Of a DNA stretch of 64,000 bases, positions 22,116 to 34,655 are shown one piece after another. Location: positions 868,001 through 932,000 of the forward strand of contig MARA01000014.1 of assembly GCA_001792895.1 (NCBI GenBank). The letters are read 5' to 3'. The notes beneath the pieces are model-generated. The model saw only the letters and a program-made list of their open reading frames with translations, ran no database searches and was not told the origin of the DNA. A program made the translations under genes and the position numbers. The stretch is from Lentinus brumalis. Its lineage: Eukaryota > Basidiomycota > Agaricomycetes > Polyporales > Polyporaceae. Each line of letters begins with the position of its first letter. Position 1 is the stretch's first letter.

Positions 22116-24309
22116 TCAGGTAGATGCCGCCTGTTCTCGGATGAGTGTAACTGCGCGTGCGGACCTCGGGTGTATCTCGCATGGGAACGCCCTCGGGGTA
22201 CTGCGACCACACGTGAGCCGAATGCCCACCTCCACGGAGATTGCAGACGCACCGGAAGACAGCATTCTCGAAGACGATCGCGGGCTCGACAATATCTCCT
22301 CGTTCGCCTACCTCCTTCTTGATGTCGAACGTCGCGAGGAAGGAGGTCATCACTATCCATAAGGATGACTCGATGAGGTGCAAGCCGGGGCATCGTCTGG
22401 AAGCGGTCAGCACTTTGCAGACAGACAAGGTTCAAGGAACCCACCTTCTTCCGAATCCGAAGATCACGTTCCGGGGGTCGCGCTTATGCGCAGTCTCGTC
22501 GTCCACCTTCTCCATGTATCGCTCGGGGTCGAAGATGTCGGGGTTTGGGAAGACTTCAGGATCGCGCGTCATGTTCCTACGGGGCATCGATGTCAGGACT
22601 ACCTGATCCTCTGGCGAATAACGGACTTGATGCTCACCATACATTTCCAAAGACGAGCGTCCCCCGAGGGATGTGCATGCCCTTGTAGATATCGTCCACC
22701 ATGAGACGATGCGGCAAACCTGCGGTCATAGGGTGAGCATCGCCTTCTTGCTCGATCGAAGGACACTCAAGGCACGCACCAAGAGGGACGGGGGTTCCCC
22801 ATCGGAGGACCTCACTCATAACGGCATCAACATATGGCAGGGCGGCTCGGTCTGCGAAGGTGGGGTAGCGGTCCAAACCAACTACGGTCTCGATCTCCCG
22901 CTGAGCCTTCTTGGCCACTTCGGGATGCTGGAGCATTGCGAGGATGAAATGGAGTACGACAGTGACAGTCTGCCAGAAAAGTAAGCATTCTGGAGTCGTT
23001 GCCAGGTGAAGCGAACTACATACGGTATCGAGACTAGCTGGAGACTGCTGTCAGAGCGGGACTCGGGGGAAGACCGATAGTAGGCCTACCTGAATACATG
23101 GAATTGGCTGTCCACCTGAGATCGAAATCTTGCTCGGCGTGTTTCTCGTCTTTGTCCAACATTTCGTCGAGTAGCGTAGTGCAGAAGCAAGGAGTCGCCC
23201 TTCCCTCTCTCTGTATCGCGATGAGACGCACGTCGTAACTGAGATTGAACTCTGACATACCATGCGAGACTTGACGAGCTCGAATGGCTTGTCGACGAAC
23301 TCCTCCATCTTTGTCTTCCACTGTATCGCCTTGCGCTTGAACCCGGCGCCAGGGAACCACGAAGGGAGGTATCTGACTGGCACAGATGTGAGAAGATGCT
23401 GCCAGACGGATGGGAGTAGGGGACTTACGGAATGGAAAGATGTCCACCGGCCAGATACCGCCACCAGACGTTATATCATTTGAGAGGAGGTCTACACACT
23501 CCTCTGCGAGGTTCAAGAACGGGTCATCATTGGATGTCACGCGATAGCCATAGATGACTAGCAGCGTTAGGGTGCCCGCGTATCTGCAGAGCACGTTAAA
23601 ATGTAGCACTTCCACAGACTACCTTGCGGCGTGCACTGACCGTCGAATGTGGGTCTCGTAATTCTTTGGATCGTCGGCGAGCCGCTTGAGCAGCTGCTGG
23701 GTCTCAATCTCCAGGAGAGGATGATAGGCGGGGATAGCGTTCGGACCTAGAGCTTTGACCATGAGACGTCGCTGGCGCCGCGCCTTGTCGCCATAGCGAG
23801 TAAATGCCACCTAAACCACGCAACCTTGAGCATCTGGACTCATACGTGCATGCGGGTTTACACGCACCATGTTTTCGCATCCGCATCTACGGAATATCCG
23901 GTCAGCTGGATATCAGGCGGGAATAAGCAGTCTGGTGGTGGTGCTTACAGTTCCCCCGCCATGACAAGCGGGGGCTTGTCAGAGTAGATTGAACCCTTTC
24001 GTTCCATGAGGTCGAGAGCGACCTCATAGGTGTTCAGGAAGAGTAGACCTTGCCCGAAGACATGCAGATATACGATGTCACCTACACAACGGTCAATGAG
24101 GGAGGTACGACTCAGGAGTTGAAGTACTCACCATAGCGCTTTGCCCACTCCGATGCGCGCAACCATAGCTCCCTTGATGTCAAATCGAGCACGTTCCCTA
24201 CCAACGGGATCGGCTTTGGTCCCGGAGGTAGTATACCCTTTCTCCTCCAAGCCCGAACGATTAACACGGCGATGAAGATGACGGCCAAGAGCATAACACT
24301 GGAGCTCAT
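22116..24309 (-). CDS. Cytochrome P450, CYP-1 (O-methylsterigmatocystin oxidoreductase-like)
   Basis: A membrane-anchored haem monooxygenase of a mushroom-expanded family usually annotated as O-methylsterigmatocystin oxidoreductase-like. The start at 24309 gives the signal anchor SVMLLAVIFIAVLIV, then the hinge ILPPGPKPIPLVGN. Further landmarks are DIVYLHVFGQGLLFLNTYEV, YSDKPPLVMAGEL, the C-helix region GDKARRQRRLMVKALG, the I-helix ASLDTTVTVVLHF (Ala-Ser in place of Ala-Gly), the K-helix EVLRWGTPVPLG (ExxR), and haem-binding FGFGRRRCPGLHL, where the Cys lies just past an exon junction. The tail ends CEIHPRSARAVTLIREQAAS. About a dozen introns are needed. All invariant P450 residues are present. 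It resembles CYP-5 at 57.5 kb more than CYP-2 to CYP-4. The substrate is unknown. Confidence 0.88.
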
Positions 24310-24408
24310 GGCGCCTCCAAGTGTGACTCGGGGCGGTGATACGTACGTGGTAGTCAAGGTCAAGGACTAGAACGCCAGCAATGCGTTGCTGATGGTGCGG
24401 CCTGCGGC

Positions 24409-24415
24409 GTATATA
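24409..24415 (-). promoter_or_regulatory. Probable TATA box of CYP-1
   Basis: The minus strand reads TTATATAC about 100 nt upstream of the CYP-1 start codon. The position is plausible for a fungal core promoter. Confidence 0.45.
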
Positions 24416-25980
24416 ACGCGATTCCGTAGAGGGCGCTTGGCAAGCGTTGGGCATAGGTCATCCCGGGCTGGGACGGCTATTCGACACGGTGCTTACCATC
24501 CCGGTGATGTTTCATGCCAGCACCATGCGGCGCCAGAGGTATATGATCGGGGAATATATTCCTTAGCTCGATGGGCGGAGCTTGACCTCCTTGTACGTGG
24601 GCGGGATCACTCAGTATCATGAGGTTTGGACATGGTCATAGTTTGGATGGAATTGCGGATAGCGGCTGACAGCCTGTGATGATCCTGCGATGCACAATAA
24701 GAATCAGAGTTGCTGCAGGAAGAAGCTGCGAAATTCGAAGACCCGGAACTCATTATGCGTAGGTCCCATCCCTGATGTGTTTCAGCACTCAGCTGGGTGT
24801 AACTGAGCGCACGAAAGGCCGGCCAAGAAGCGACCCCATTTGTCCTGTTCGGTGTTCTCCACTCCCTGTGACTAATTGGCAATGAGTCGGAGCGCACGTC
24901 GTGACGAAGACGCTGCAGGACAGCTTCTTCAAGTTTAAGGGCATGGACACGCTGAAGAAAGCCGCGCGAGTGTCCAATGGTAGCCTTATGGCATTTCGGA
25001 GAGGTCTGCAGGACGTCAGCATGTACCCGCCTGATGCAAAAACTCGAGAGAAACGCAGGGCATGCACCGTGCGCCGTGCGATATAAGTATTGTACCCGCT
25101 GCGGTCCAGTGGCAGAGTGAAGAGTCAGTTCATTGAACTACTCCCTGTCGATTTTGTAGGACCCAAAAGGCGTACAACAGCACGCATGAGATCGTTAGCC
25201 AGGTGAAGAAGCACGGTGATTGATGCGGAGAAGCAAAGGAGAGGCGGCTTGATCGAGACTTACGTGCTAGGCGCTCACCAAAAGCTCACTCCGACTGAAT
25301 GTTACAGCCTCCGCTTAGCCGGAGCTCGAATATTGATTATCGGCCACAACACACCCAAAATGCAATTTGAGCGACTGCAAGCAGCCGACAAGCCCAGGAA
25401 ATGCAGTCTGTGCTGAAGATCACAGTCGCAATCACCCGCACAACTATAGTCGAGGTTCTGTGGACATGGATCATGCAGAAAGTATCCCACCAAGACCCGA
25501 ATACTTGGACTGTAAGTGCGGCAGCAGACCCCGAGCTTCGGTTTCCGACGTGTGGTTCGCCGCTATCTACTCTGACCCCTTCTGAGACCTGTGTTCCGTT
25601 GCAGGAAACGCGGGTTGACGCAAGTCCCGTCCATAAATCCAAGGCACCCGCTGGTATAGGCTGGTATCCATTACCTCCCATCAGCGACCTCGATGCGCGG
25701 CAACCGCGGCATGGTCCTGGACTGGAGGAGAACATTGGCTGATCTCTGTCCCGATCTTCCAACCCAGATGAACGCGCACGATTTCTATCGGGACAGCCAA
25801 TCCGCCGACATCCGCGGAAGAAAACAGGCTTCCGGTTGCGTGGGGGATCGTCATAACCGAAGCACCTTACCCAAAACATCAGCTCAGACTGCCTATCGAA
25901 TCGCCTCCATGGTAATGCGTGACTTGTCAGCTCTAAGACCTCAACGGGGGAGGCGGATCAACGATGGATCGCCAGTGCAG
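24416..25980. other. Intergenic between divergent CYP-1 and CYP-2
   Basis: About 1.6 kb with no supported gene. Open frames on both strands lack family resemblance. It separates two P450 genes of different families that diverge from it, so it may carry regulatory sites for both. Confidence 0.45.
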
Positions 25981-25988
25981 TATATAAT
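25981..25988 (+). promoter_or_regulatory. Probable TATA box of CYP-2
   Basis: TATATAAT lies 66 nt upstream of the CYP-2 start codon. Confidence 0.5.
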
Positions 25989-26053
25989 GCACGCCTGCTG
26001 TTCCGTTCTCTAATACTATCCCGGTTTCCTTCGCCCTCTCGGTACCTTTCACC

Positions 26054-28690
26054 ATGCCGCTAACGGACAATCTCCCGCAAGCGGCCCTGCTCGCTGTCGT
26101 TCTCTACGTCTCCTGGTCTTTCGTGAAACCCTACGTTGTCAAGTCCACATTGGACAAAATTCCTGGTCCCCCCCGTTTGTCTTTCTATAGTGGTGAGTCT
26201 CCTTCACAGTACTGCCGATCCTTCCACAACACTCGCAAAGTTCCATGTCGTCACACGTGAATATCGGCGCGGCCTCCGGAATCGTGCGCCATTTTGGGAG
26301 TCACCCTCGGTCTCCATCGTTTGGCTGGTGACCGTTTCGCCAGGCACGTCTCTCTCTTCTGAAGCACATTCCTGGACGCGTCCAATGAGAACTCTCACAG
26401 CGGTAGGATTACCTTGGGTGAACTAATGGTATCTTCTAGGTAATCTCAAGGCCTTCTTCGCCCGTGACTGCTGGGACTATCGCGCTGAAATCGCGCAAAA
26501 GTATGGTCGCGTCTCGCTGCTGCCTGCCATGCTCGGAGTAAGTGAGCTCTGTTTGAAATATACCGTTGACCGACATACAATTGTTCCGTAGCGCAAATGG
26601 CTTCATGTCTATGACCCCAAGGCTTTGCATTCAGTGTTGATCAAGGAGCTGGATATATACGAGGAGCCCGTCATGTACGTTGTTCTCACATGCGTGTGGT
26701 CACACTTATAGATGTGTACGCCTTCGCAGAGCTCTGCGTATTCTTCTCGGACCCGGTCTTCTGAGCGTCCTCGGTGGGTCACGCTCATCCTAAAATCACG
26801 CCATATATCTGATGAGTTCCTGCAGGCAACCAGCACAAACGTCAGCGGAAGATGCTCAACCCTGTATTCTCCACGAAGCATCTTCGTGAGATGACCCCGC
26901 TCTTCTTTGAGATCGTCCACAAGGTAGGCCACGAGGCCATCACACTTTCCTTCTTCCGCTTACTGTAGAGTGTCCAGACCCGCGATGCCATAATGCAACG
27001 TGTCGATGCAGGCCCCAAGGATGGGGTGGAGCTGGACATGCTCGGCTGGATGGGCCGGACGACTCTCGAGGTGCTCGGGCAGGCCGGACTGGGATACTCT
27101 TTCGACCCTTTGACCGAGGACCGAGCGGACGACTTCGCCAACGCCGTCAAGGACTTCTTGTGGGTCATGCCTATCCTTCTACATGTATGACGCGTACTGA
27201 CAACGTTACGGTAGCCCGCAGTTCGCGAAGTCGGTCATCACGCGTCTCCTCCTACCGTACGTGACAAAGATCGGAAGCGCCTCGTTCCGGAGGCGCATCG
27301 TGGAGATGCTCCCGAGCGACACCATACAGGAGCTCCGCAGAATCTCGGATACCATGCACGAGCGCTCCGTACGGATTTACAAAGAGAAGAAGGAGGCACT
27401 TGAGAAAGGCGATGAGGCACTGAGGCACCAGATCGGAGAAGGGCGCGATATCATGAGCATCTTGCGTAAGTGCACCCAAGCATGAAAGTCTGATGGGTCT
27501 CATTTGCTGAGCTACCCTATCTCGGCTCGCACAGTCAGGGCGAACATGGCTGCCTCGGAAGAGGACAGGCTCCCGGATGATGAACTTATCGGCCAAGTCT
27601 CGTGAGTCACGCTATTGCTGCGCGCCCGTGATATGGCTCTGACTCTCTGTGCGTTCCCATAGGACGATGATTCTGGCCGGAATGGACACCACTGCCAACT
27701 CCCTCGCTCGCGTCTTGGAGCTGCTTGCGGCTCATCCGGATGTCCAGGAAAAGCTGCGCGAAGAGATCGTCAACGCGGCGGAAGCCGAAGGCCACAACGG
27801 AACCATCGACTTCGACAGACTCGTGGAACTTCCGTACTTGGAAGCCATCTGCCGTGAGACGCTGCGAGTGTATGTGTTGCACTGCATCCCGGGTGCTTCT
27901 TCAGCGGATCCGCTGATGTTCATCGCTTCAACGCTAACTCCGCATCCGCAGGTACCCCGGTGTTGCATCGCTTATGCGGGAGTGAGTTCATATTTCGTGC
28001 AAGATCGCACTCCACGTGCTTTTGCTGCCAGTAGACTGACTTTGAACACCATGCAGCACGACTCAGGACACCGTCATGCCCCTCCTCGATCCCATCCGTC
28101 TGAAGGACGGTACGATGGTGTCTGCGATCCCGATCCCGAAGAACACCCGTATCGTGATGAACATCAATGCTGCAAATCGCGATCAAACGCTCTGGGGCCC
28201 AGATGCGGATGAGTGGCGTCCGAGTCGCTGGCTCGAGCCGCTGCCGCGTGCGGTAGAGGAAGCCCACATCCCGGGCGTATACTCGCATCTGTGAGTTGCC
28301 AACCTTCCTGCGCCCGTGGACTGCGACTCACATGTGTCTCTTTGTTCAGGATGACGTTCATCGGTGGTAGCCGGGCCTGCATGTAAGTGGCATCGTTCTC
28401 TTGAGCAGTTCCTGGCGCCTTACCGTGACTCCCACACAGCGGTTTCAAGTTTGCGCAAGTCGAGATGAGTGCGTGATGCTTATACTATCGTTGTGTCAAT
28501 GTGCGAGTCATACTGACTGCGTGCCTGCGCGTTCGCAGAGGCTGTCCTCTTTGTGCTCCTGCAGCACTTCAAGTTCGAGCCCACCGGAAAGCCTATCGCG
28601 TGGAACCTCGCTGCGGTGCAGTACCCCACGGTGGGCAAGGAGAGCCCGGTCCCTGAGCTGCCGCTTAAGGTGACTGCGCTTCGGGCATAA
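26054..28690 (+). CDS. Cytochrome P450, CYP-2 (mushroom GSRACIGF family)
   Basis: A P450 of the family shared with CYP-3 and CYP-4. It begins MPLTDNLPQAALLAVVLYVS (anchor), with LDKIPGPPRLSF as the proline hinge. Landmarks are NQHKRQRKMLNPVFSTKHLR (C-helix, W replaced by H-K), the I-helix ILAGMDTTANSLARVLELLA, CRETLRVYPG (ExxR), the PERF-like region WGPDADEWRPSRWLEPLP, and haem-binding FIGGSRACIGFKFAQVEMK with the Cys ligand. The end is ELPLKVTALRA. The AGMDTT motif is the canonical oxygen-activation motif, unlike CYP-1 and CYP-5. About fourteen introns are needed; positions match those of CYP-3. The family is known for oxidising xenobiotics and alkyl/aromatic compounds in decay fungi, but the substrate here cannot be read from sequence. 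Confidence 0.9.
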
Positions 28691-30036
28691 GCCGCTCCAA
28701 CGCGTCACTCGTTGGTTGCCTACGTGGCATTGACGTCGGACGCATGGACTGCAAGCTCGGCATCGTGATCGTCGTGCAGGTCATACTGTACGGGTTGGGG
28801 CACTTCTGGAGACGGACAGCACTGTATACACATTGACTTATCATACACTACATTCCTTTGATATATCTATCTCCCAATACGATGGGCAACGGTATTGTCT
28901 CGTACCTTTGCCTCAAGCCTCAAGGTGGTACCGCGCTCAGTCGCGCTCCGGGGAGCGGTGACAGCTCGAGGCACAGTATCATGCGCGATTCTATCCGGGC
29001 GCATTATGTGCTGTGCTGCGGCGGAAGAGCGGTGGCGCTGACTGCGAGTTCAACGGACCTGTGGTGGATTCCTCCCAGGATGAGTCAGGACGTGCTTTCG
29101 AGGCAATGGAAACCGGCTACAGGTGGGTCTGTCAGGAACGAGTGACTTCAGCTCACGAAGAAGTGAGATGGGCAGCATGACTGGCGATTGTGCTGCTCGC
29201 AGGATAGGCTGACGCTGCAGTACCCGCAAGACTCAACTGTTCCACTCCAGGACCAACGAGACGGATAGAACTGTCCAAGCTAGAGATTCAGAACTGCGGC
29301 ATGCCCAGTGCCCACTCCAATGACTGAGCTGTCGACAGTTAGGCCGGACATCACGCACACGCAAGCCTTGATTTGCCATATCGATGCTGTCATCAGCCGA
29401 GAGCTATCGTCTCTCAGGGCTGTGTACTAAGTATTGACTGCCAGGTTGGCTGCGGGATACGTACTACACCGGCCTCCGGACTCCGACTCACGCGGAAAGT
29501 GTTCATTCAGATAACGTGCAGTTGCACAGACAGTGTCGAAGAAGATGAACGAGGTTACTTATCGTCAGACATGGAGGCAAAGGAGACGGCGGGCTCGTCG
29601 GAGTCTCCTCCTGCTCGACGACGACGTCGCTTCCCAACTTGGCCGCTTGGCACAGCCATCGAGGATCCTTCAGCGTCACGCCCATGCGCCAGCCGACGCC
29701 TATCGACGCCTACCATCTGCGCCAGACTGCGACATCTCGGGTTCCAGGTGGGATCAGGCTGGCCGGCTTCCTTGAGGCTTGTGTGTGCTAGACACGCGTC
29801 GAGTACGATGGCACACGCTGGAACTCCCGGGCCTTCGCAAGCATGGGAGTTCATCTCATCGTATCGTCCTGGCATCCTCGGCCATCGGCAAGTTGGAAAG
29901 ACCGACGTATGGGACGTCCGATTCTTGCGGAGTGTGTAGGATGATATGAGTATGCCTTGTGTGCCATTGATACGCATTCTTCGGCCCGACTACAACATTC
30001 AGCCTCCAGGTTGCTCTCCGCGTCTATCTCATATGT
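28691..30036. other. Intergenic between CYP-2 and CYP-3
   Basis: About 1.35 kb. No gene, RNA or repeat was supported. The two flanking paralogues run in the same direction, so the region holds the CYP-2 3' end and the CYP-3 promoter. Confidence 0.45.
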
Positions 30037-30042
30037 TATAAA
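30037..30042 (+). promoter_or_regulatory. Probable TATA box of CYP-3
   Basis: TATAAA lies only 33 nt upstream of the CYP-3 start codon, which implies a very short 5' leader. Confidence 0.45.
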
Positions 30043-30074
30043 CCCGGACCCTCCCTACGGCCTTCCGCTACGCC

Positions 30075-32428
30075 ATGGCGCTCCTACAAAGCCTTCCCCA
30101 GGCAGCCCTTGCCGTCATCGCACTGTCTCTTTCCTGGGTCATCCTTCGACCTTTCCTGACCCGGTCGTCACTCGACAACCTTCCTGGCCCGCCGCCTGAG
30201 TCCTGGTTCAATGGTGTGTGCTGTCACAGCTCGTGCATTCGGACTGCGTCTGATCAGATTGCATACCAGGAAACCTGAACCAGTTCTTGTCTCGCAATTG
30301 CTGGGCTTTCCGTGACGAATTAGCTCGGAACTATCCACGTGTTTCGGTGTTGCACAGTCTATGGGGCTCCAAATGGGTCCATGTCTGGGATCCGAAGGCC
30401 TTCCATGCGATGTTTATCAAGGAGCAGGATGTGTATGAGGAGCCTATACAGTAAGTCCATTATGACCGTGCTCTACTTGTGCTGACTTCGTGTTGTTCAC
30501 AGAGCCTTACGCATAATGCTCGGTCCAGGCCTTCTCGGCACTCTGGGTGAGGGAGCTGGCACTGCTATGGCCATAATGTACCGCCCTTCTTATAGTGTCG
30601 TGCAGGTGAACAGCACAGGCGCCAGCGGAAGATGCTCAATCCGGTGTTCTCGACGAAGCACCTGCGCGATATGACGCCCATATTCTACAGCGTCATCCAC
30701 AAGGTAAGCACCGCAGCCGCAGCCGTACACGTTGCCGTCAATACTGGAGATTGGGCTGACCCGGCGTCCACAGACGCGCGATGCCATCCTTCAACGCGTA
30801 CAAACAGGTCCTAAGGACGGCGTCGAGCTCGACATGCTCTCATGGATGGGACGTACGACACTGGAGATCCTCGGCCAAGCAGGCTTGGGTTATTCATTCG
30901 ACCCTCTGACTGAAGATAGACCGGACATTTTTGCCAATGCTGTCAAGGACCTCTTGTAAGTTCTTACTCCCTCCTCGCTCGACGATAGCAACATATGCTC
31001 AACGGCGCTGCAGTCCTCAATTGTCCAGAACCAGCATTGTGCGCGTGCTGCTTCCGTACGTCGCCGACATCGGACCCGCAGCGTTCCGGAGGCGCATCGT
31101 AGAGGCGCTTCCCATCAACAATATACAACGCCTCAAGGATATCTCCGACATCATGTATGAGCGCTCCGTGCTCATCTACAACGAAAAGAAGGCCGCGCTC
31201 GAGAAGGGTGACGACACGCTCAAGCATCAAGTTGGTGAGGGGCGCGATATCATGAGCATCCTCCGTGAGTCGTGGCGTTGTCTCATCTCCGTTTCTCCCA
31301 ACTGACAGCTGTGTGTCACAGTACGGGCGAATCTGATGGCCGCGGAGGAGGATAAACTTCCGGACGACGAGCTAATCGGCCAGGTCTCGTAAGTGTGACA
31401 CACCTTCCAACGGGGTTCACGGGGCTCATTGTGCTTCAGGACGATGGTTCTTGCGGGAATGGACACGACTGCGAACTCTCTCGCACGCATTCTACAACTC
31501 CTTGCGGAACACCCGGATGTCCAGGAAAAGCTACGGGAAGAGGTCATCAGTGCCGTGGAGACCGAGGGCACGGACGGCGCCATCGACTTCGACAAGCTCA
31601 TGGACATGCCGTACATGGATGCAGTCTGCCGTGAGACGCTGCGCGTGTAAGCTCCCCCATGTCTCATCAGTGAAATGGTCAACACTGAATGCTCAATGCT
31701 ATTACAACAGATCGCCTGGCGTCACGGCGCTCTTCAGATTGTGAGCCTTTCCACGATCGACTTGCTGTCTTGACTCCCCGCTTACCACTTCTTTCCTCAG
31801 CACAACCCAAGACGTGCTTATGCCCGTGATGGAGCCCATCCGCATGCGTGACGGCACTATCTCAAACGCTGTCCACATTCCCAAGGGCACTCGTGTGGTC
31901 GCCAATATCACAGCCTGCAACCGCGACCCTGCGCTCTGGGGCCCGGACGCCAACGAATGGCGCCCTTCGCGCTGGCTCGAGCCGCTTCCGCGCGAACTCG
32001 AAGATGCACATGTCCCGGGGGTATACTCACATCTGTACGCATGTTGCACCACCAATTCTTCAGCCGCAATCGATAGCTAACGCTCTCTCGGCACAGCATG
32101 ACCTTCATTGGGGGTTCACGCGCGTGCATGTAAGTCTCCGGCTGCAATCGCGCAAACCTTGCTGCTGACCACTCACCCCCTCCTCACAGTGGCTTCAAGC
32201 TTGCGCAGGTCGAAATCAGTACGCTCGTCCCATGTCATGAGTGGAAATGGCAGTCACTGACATGATTCTTGACGAGTAGAGACTGTCCTTCTTGTTCTTC
32301 TGCAGCACTTCAGATTCGAGCCGACCGGCAAGCCGATCGCGTGGAACTTCGCCGCTGTTCAGTACCCAAGCGTGGGTCCCGAGGGAGAGCCAGAGATGCC
32401 GCTGCGGGTCGTCGCGCTGCGTCCATGA
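30075..32428 (+). CDS. Cytochrome P450, CYP-3 (mushroom GSRACIGF family)
   Basis: Close paralogue of CYP-4 and a little further from CYP-2. It begins MALLQSLPQAALAVIALSLS with hinge LDNLPGPPPESWF. Landmarks are EQHRRQRKMLNPVFSTKHLR, MVLAGMDTTANSLARILQLL (I-helix), DAVCRETLRV (K-helix), NEWRPSRWLEPLPREL, and haem-binding FIGGSRACIGFKLAQVEIK. The end is EPEMPLRVVALRP with stop at 32426-32428. Exon borders fall at the same codons as in CYP-2 and CYP-4, for example after RDIMSIL and after RETLRV. Every catalytic motif is intact. Its presence beside two near relatives suggests amplification in the lineage; the substrate is not known. Confidence 0.9.
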
Positions 32429-33780
32429 AGCTTCGCCCTACTACATTGATTGTTGCCATATCTCCGTGTATACTCATATGTTCTACTAATGTCATCTCAA
32501 TATTGGTATACGTACTGGTATCGGAGGGACGTACAGCCGTCTTAGTGATAGGCTTGACCTCGATGCGTGCGCTCGAAATCCGGAGCAGCGCGCCGTTATA
32601 TGCCATCAGAACTCAGACACAAGTAGGTCATCAGTACAGGGGAATACTGCAAGGAGATTACTGAAGAGCAACGAACATTACTGACTGAGAATGCGGCGTA
32701 AGAGCCTTGTAGGTCTTCCGCAGGATCGGTCAAACAGCTGACCGGGAAGATCGACAGTTGGTCCGGAATGCCTCCGACTGCTGATTGCGAGCGTAGGCCA
32801 ATGTCATAAACAAATTGCTGGCTTTGTGTCAAGGATAGTCACCTCCGTCGACCACGAGCGTACGAGTCACGACCGTAGACTGTAAGCATGGGGAGTCGGA
32901 CGAGCTATCCGTCTGCTTCAGTCATCGACCGAGGTTTACTGTGTTCGGAGTCCGAGGCCCGCTGACCACGACGATAAGCCCTCGCAGTCGGCAACTGCCG
33001 TCGCGGTTACGAGGCGACGTCATACTCACAGCTTTGTACTCGTTTAAATCTTAGTCAGACTCGGATGGTCTCCCTGAGGCCTGAGCTGACGGAGAATGGC
33101 TTGAAGAACTCGAGGAAGCCGTTACTCAGTACTCAGTACTCAGTACTCAGTGCTGACGTTAGCAGACTCGTAAGCAAAGGGTTCTGGAGGAACACGATCG
33201 TCCTTGCGAATCTCGATAGAATTTGTCAAGTTGAACGATATCGAATTCTCAGAGCGCGCTAGAAGAGTGCACAGCATGAATCGAGTCAGTACTTCAGCTA
33301 CTGAAAATACGACACTGACGCACCATGCGCACAAGCTCCTGGAGACGCGTCAACGAGTCAATGCTCGAGGAGGGTCACAGATAGCCCGCAAGCAGTACGG
33401 CATATGCAAGGTAGAAACGCGCAAGATGCAGGAGTCAGCGCCCGCGACCGTACGTCGGGCCATGTCGGGCTTCGGGATGGTTGTATAACGCCTGTTGATC
33501 AGACACATGTACTGCGGGTGGGACGTACCTGTTCATCATGCGAAAACACCAGCAGCCAAGGAGCCCGGCGGCGGGTATGGTTGGCGTTTCACTACTGCGT
33601 CTTCAGGGCGCTCATGGATGTACATTGCCGGGGAACGTGATGGTCGACGGAGTAGATTGGAATCCAGACACAGTAATGATTAGGGCGAGTGATGTTGTAC
33701 AATGAAGGCAGCAGCAACGGAAGAGGACAACGGGGTATCGCAGTGATCTCGTGGGGACGGACCATGAACCATGGATCATG
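32429..33780. other. Convergent intergenic region, no gene seen
   Basis: About 1.35 kb between CYP-3 and the stop of the SNARE gene. It contains a small tandem repeat at 33124-33151. Nothing else was recognised. Confidence 0.45.
33124..33151. repeat. Tandem repeat (ACTCAGT)4
   Basis: Four perfect 7-nt units in a row. Confidence 0.9.
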
Positions 33781-34655
33781 TCATGTCTTGAACACGATGA
33801 TCAGAATCAGGAGGATGAGGATGAGCAGTGCAATCATGACGGTCGAACCTGAGAGACCAGAACCAGACGGACAATGGTCAGCCAGCGACACGGCGCCGAG
33901 CATCCTCGGAGCGAAACTAAAGCCGACATACCGTTCTCCTTTGCGCCTCGGGCCACCCTGTCTAATCTGCGCCGCGCGCTGGTCAAGTTGCTTCCCGTCC
34001 GGTCCATATCGTGATCCAACCCCTCGAGTAGTCCGGTGTGCACGTCGAGCTCGTCGTTTATCTGCAGGGAGAGGTCCCGCTGTCGTGTGATCGAGCGCGA
34101 GAGCTCGTCCAAGTGGACGTCCTGGTCATCCATGATGTTTCGCTGCTGCAACACCATCTCTTCAGATGAGTATCCAGCCTCCGGGTCGTCCGTATATGGT
34201 GCATAGTTATGTTCTCCGGATATCCGTGGAGGCGGGGGTGCGGGGACGGCGCCGCTGGGGACTTGAGACAGACACGGTCGACGACGACGCGTCCGCATTC
34301 ATTGTAAGAGGCTTGAGTTCCTCACACCTGTGGTGCGCTCGTGATTGGACTCTACTAGGCTTCAGCCTCGTGTGACCCACGAGGAAACGTACCTCTGCAC
34401 CCCCATGGTATCCGCCTCCGTGCCAAGTATTCCCCGCATCCGCTCATGCTGTGAGCGTAGCAGCCTCGTCGCCTCTGAAACACCCTCCCGCGCCTCCAAG
34501 TCCAGGATGCCCGTGCGCAGCTGTTGGAGATTCTTGACAATCTGCGGTGTGTGGAGGGATGGTGCGTTCGGAAGTGATTGCAGTCGCTGGCGCTCGAGCA
34601 GAAGCGATAGCGTTTGGGTCGACAGAGAGGTGAGTTTTGCCAATGATGCTGCCAT
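33781..34655 (-). CDS. Qc-like SNARE (fungal Syn8/syntaxin-8-like)
   Basis: A tail-anchored membrane-fusion protein of the endosomal type. The start at 34655 gives MAASLAKLTSLSTQTLSLLL and an N-terminal helical region through LRSQHERMRGILGTEADTMG. A Pro-rich linker (GAVPAPPPPRISGEHN) follows. The SNARE helix runs through MVLQQRNIMDDQDVHLDELS, SITRQRDLSLQINDELDVHT and GLLEGLDHDMDRTGSNLTSA, then the basic RRRLDRVARGAKENG. The last exon encodes the membrane anchor STVMIALLILILLILIIVF, ending KT. About four exons. The heptad pattern is clear. The residue aligned with the central ionic layer (ELDxxxxLL) appears to be His where a Gln is typical. It lies among P450 genes without an obvious functional link. 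Confidence 0.82.
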
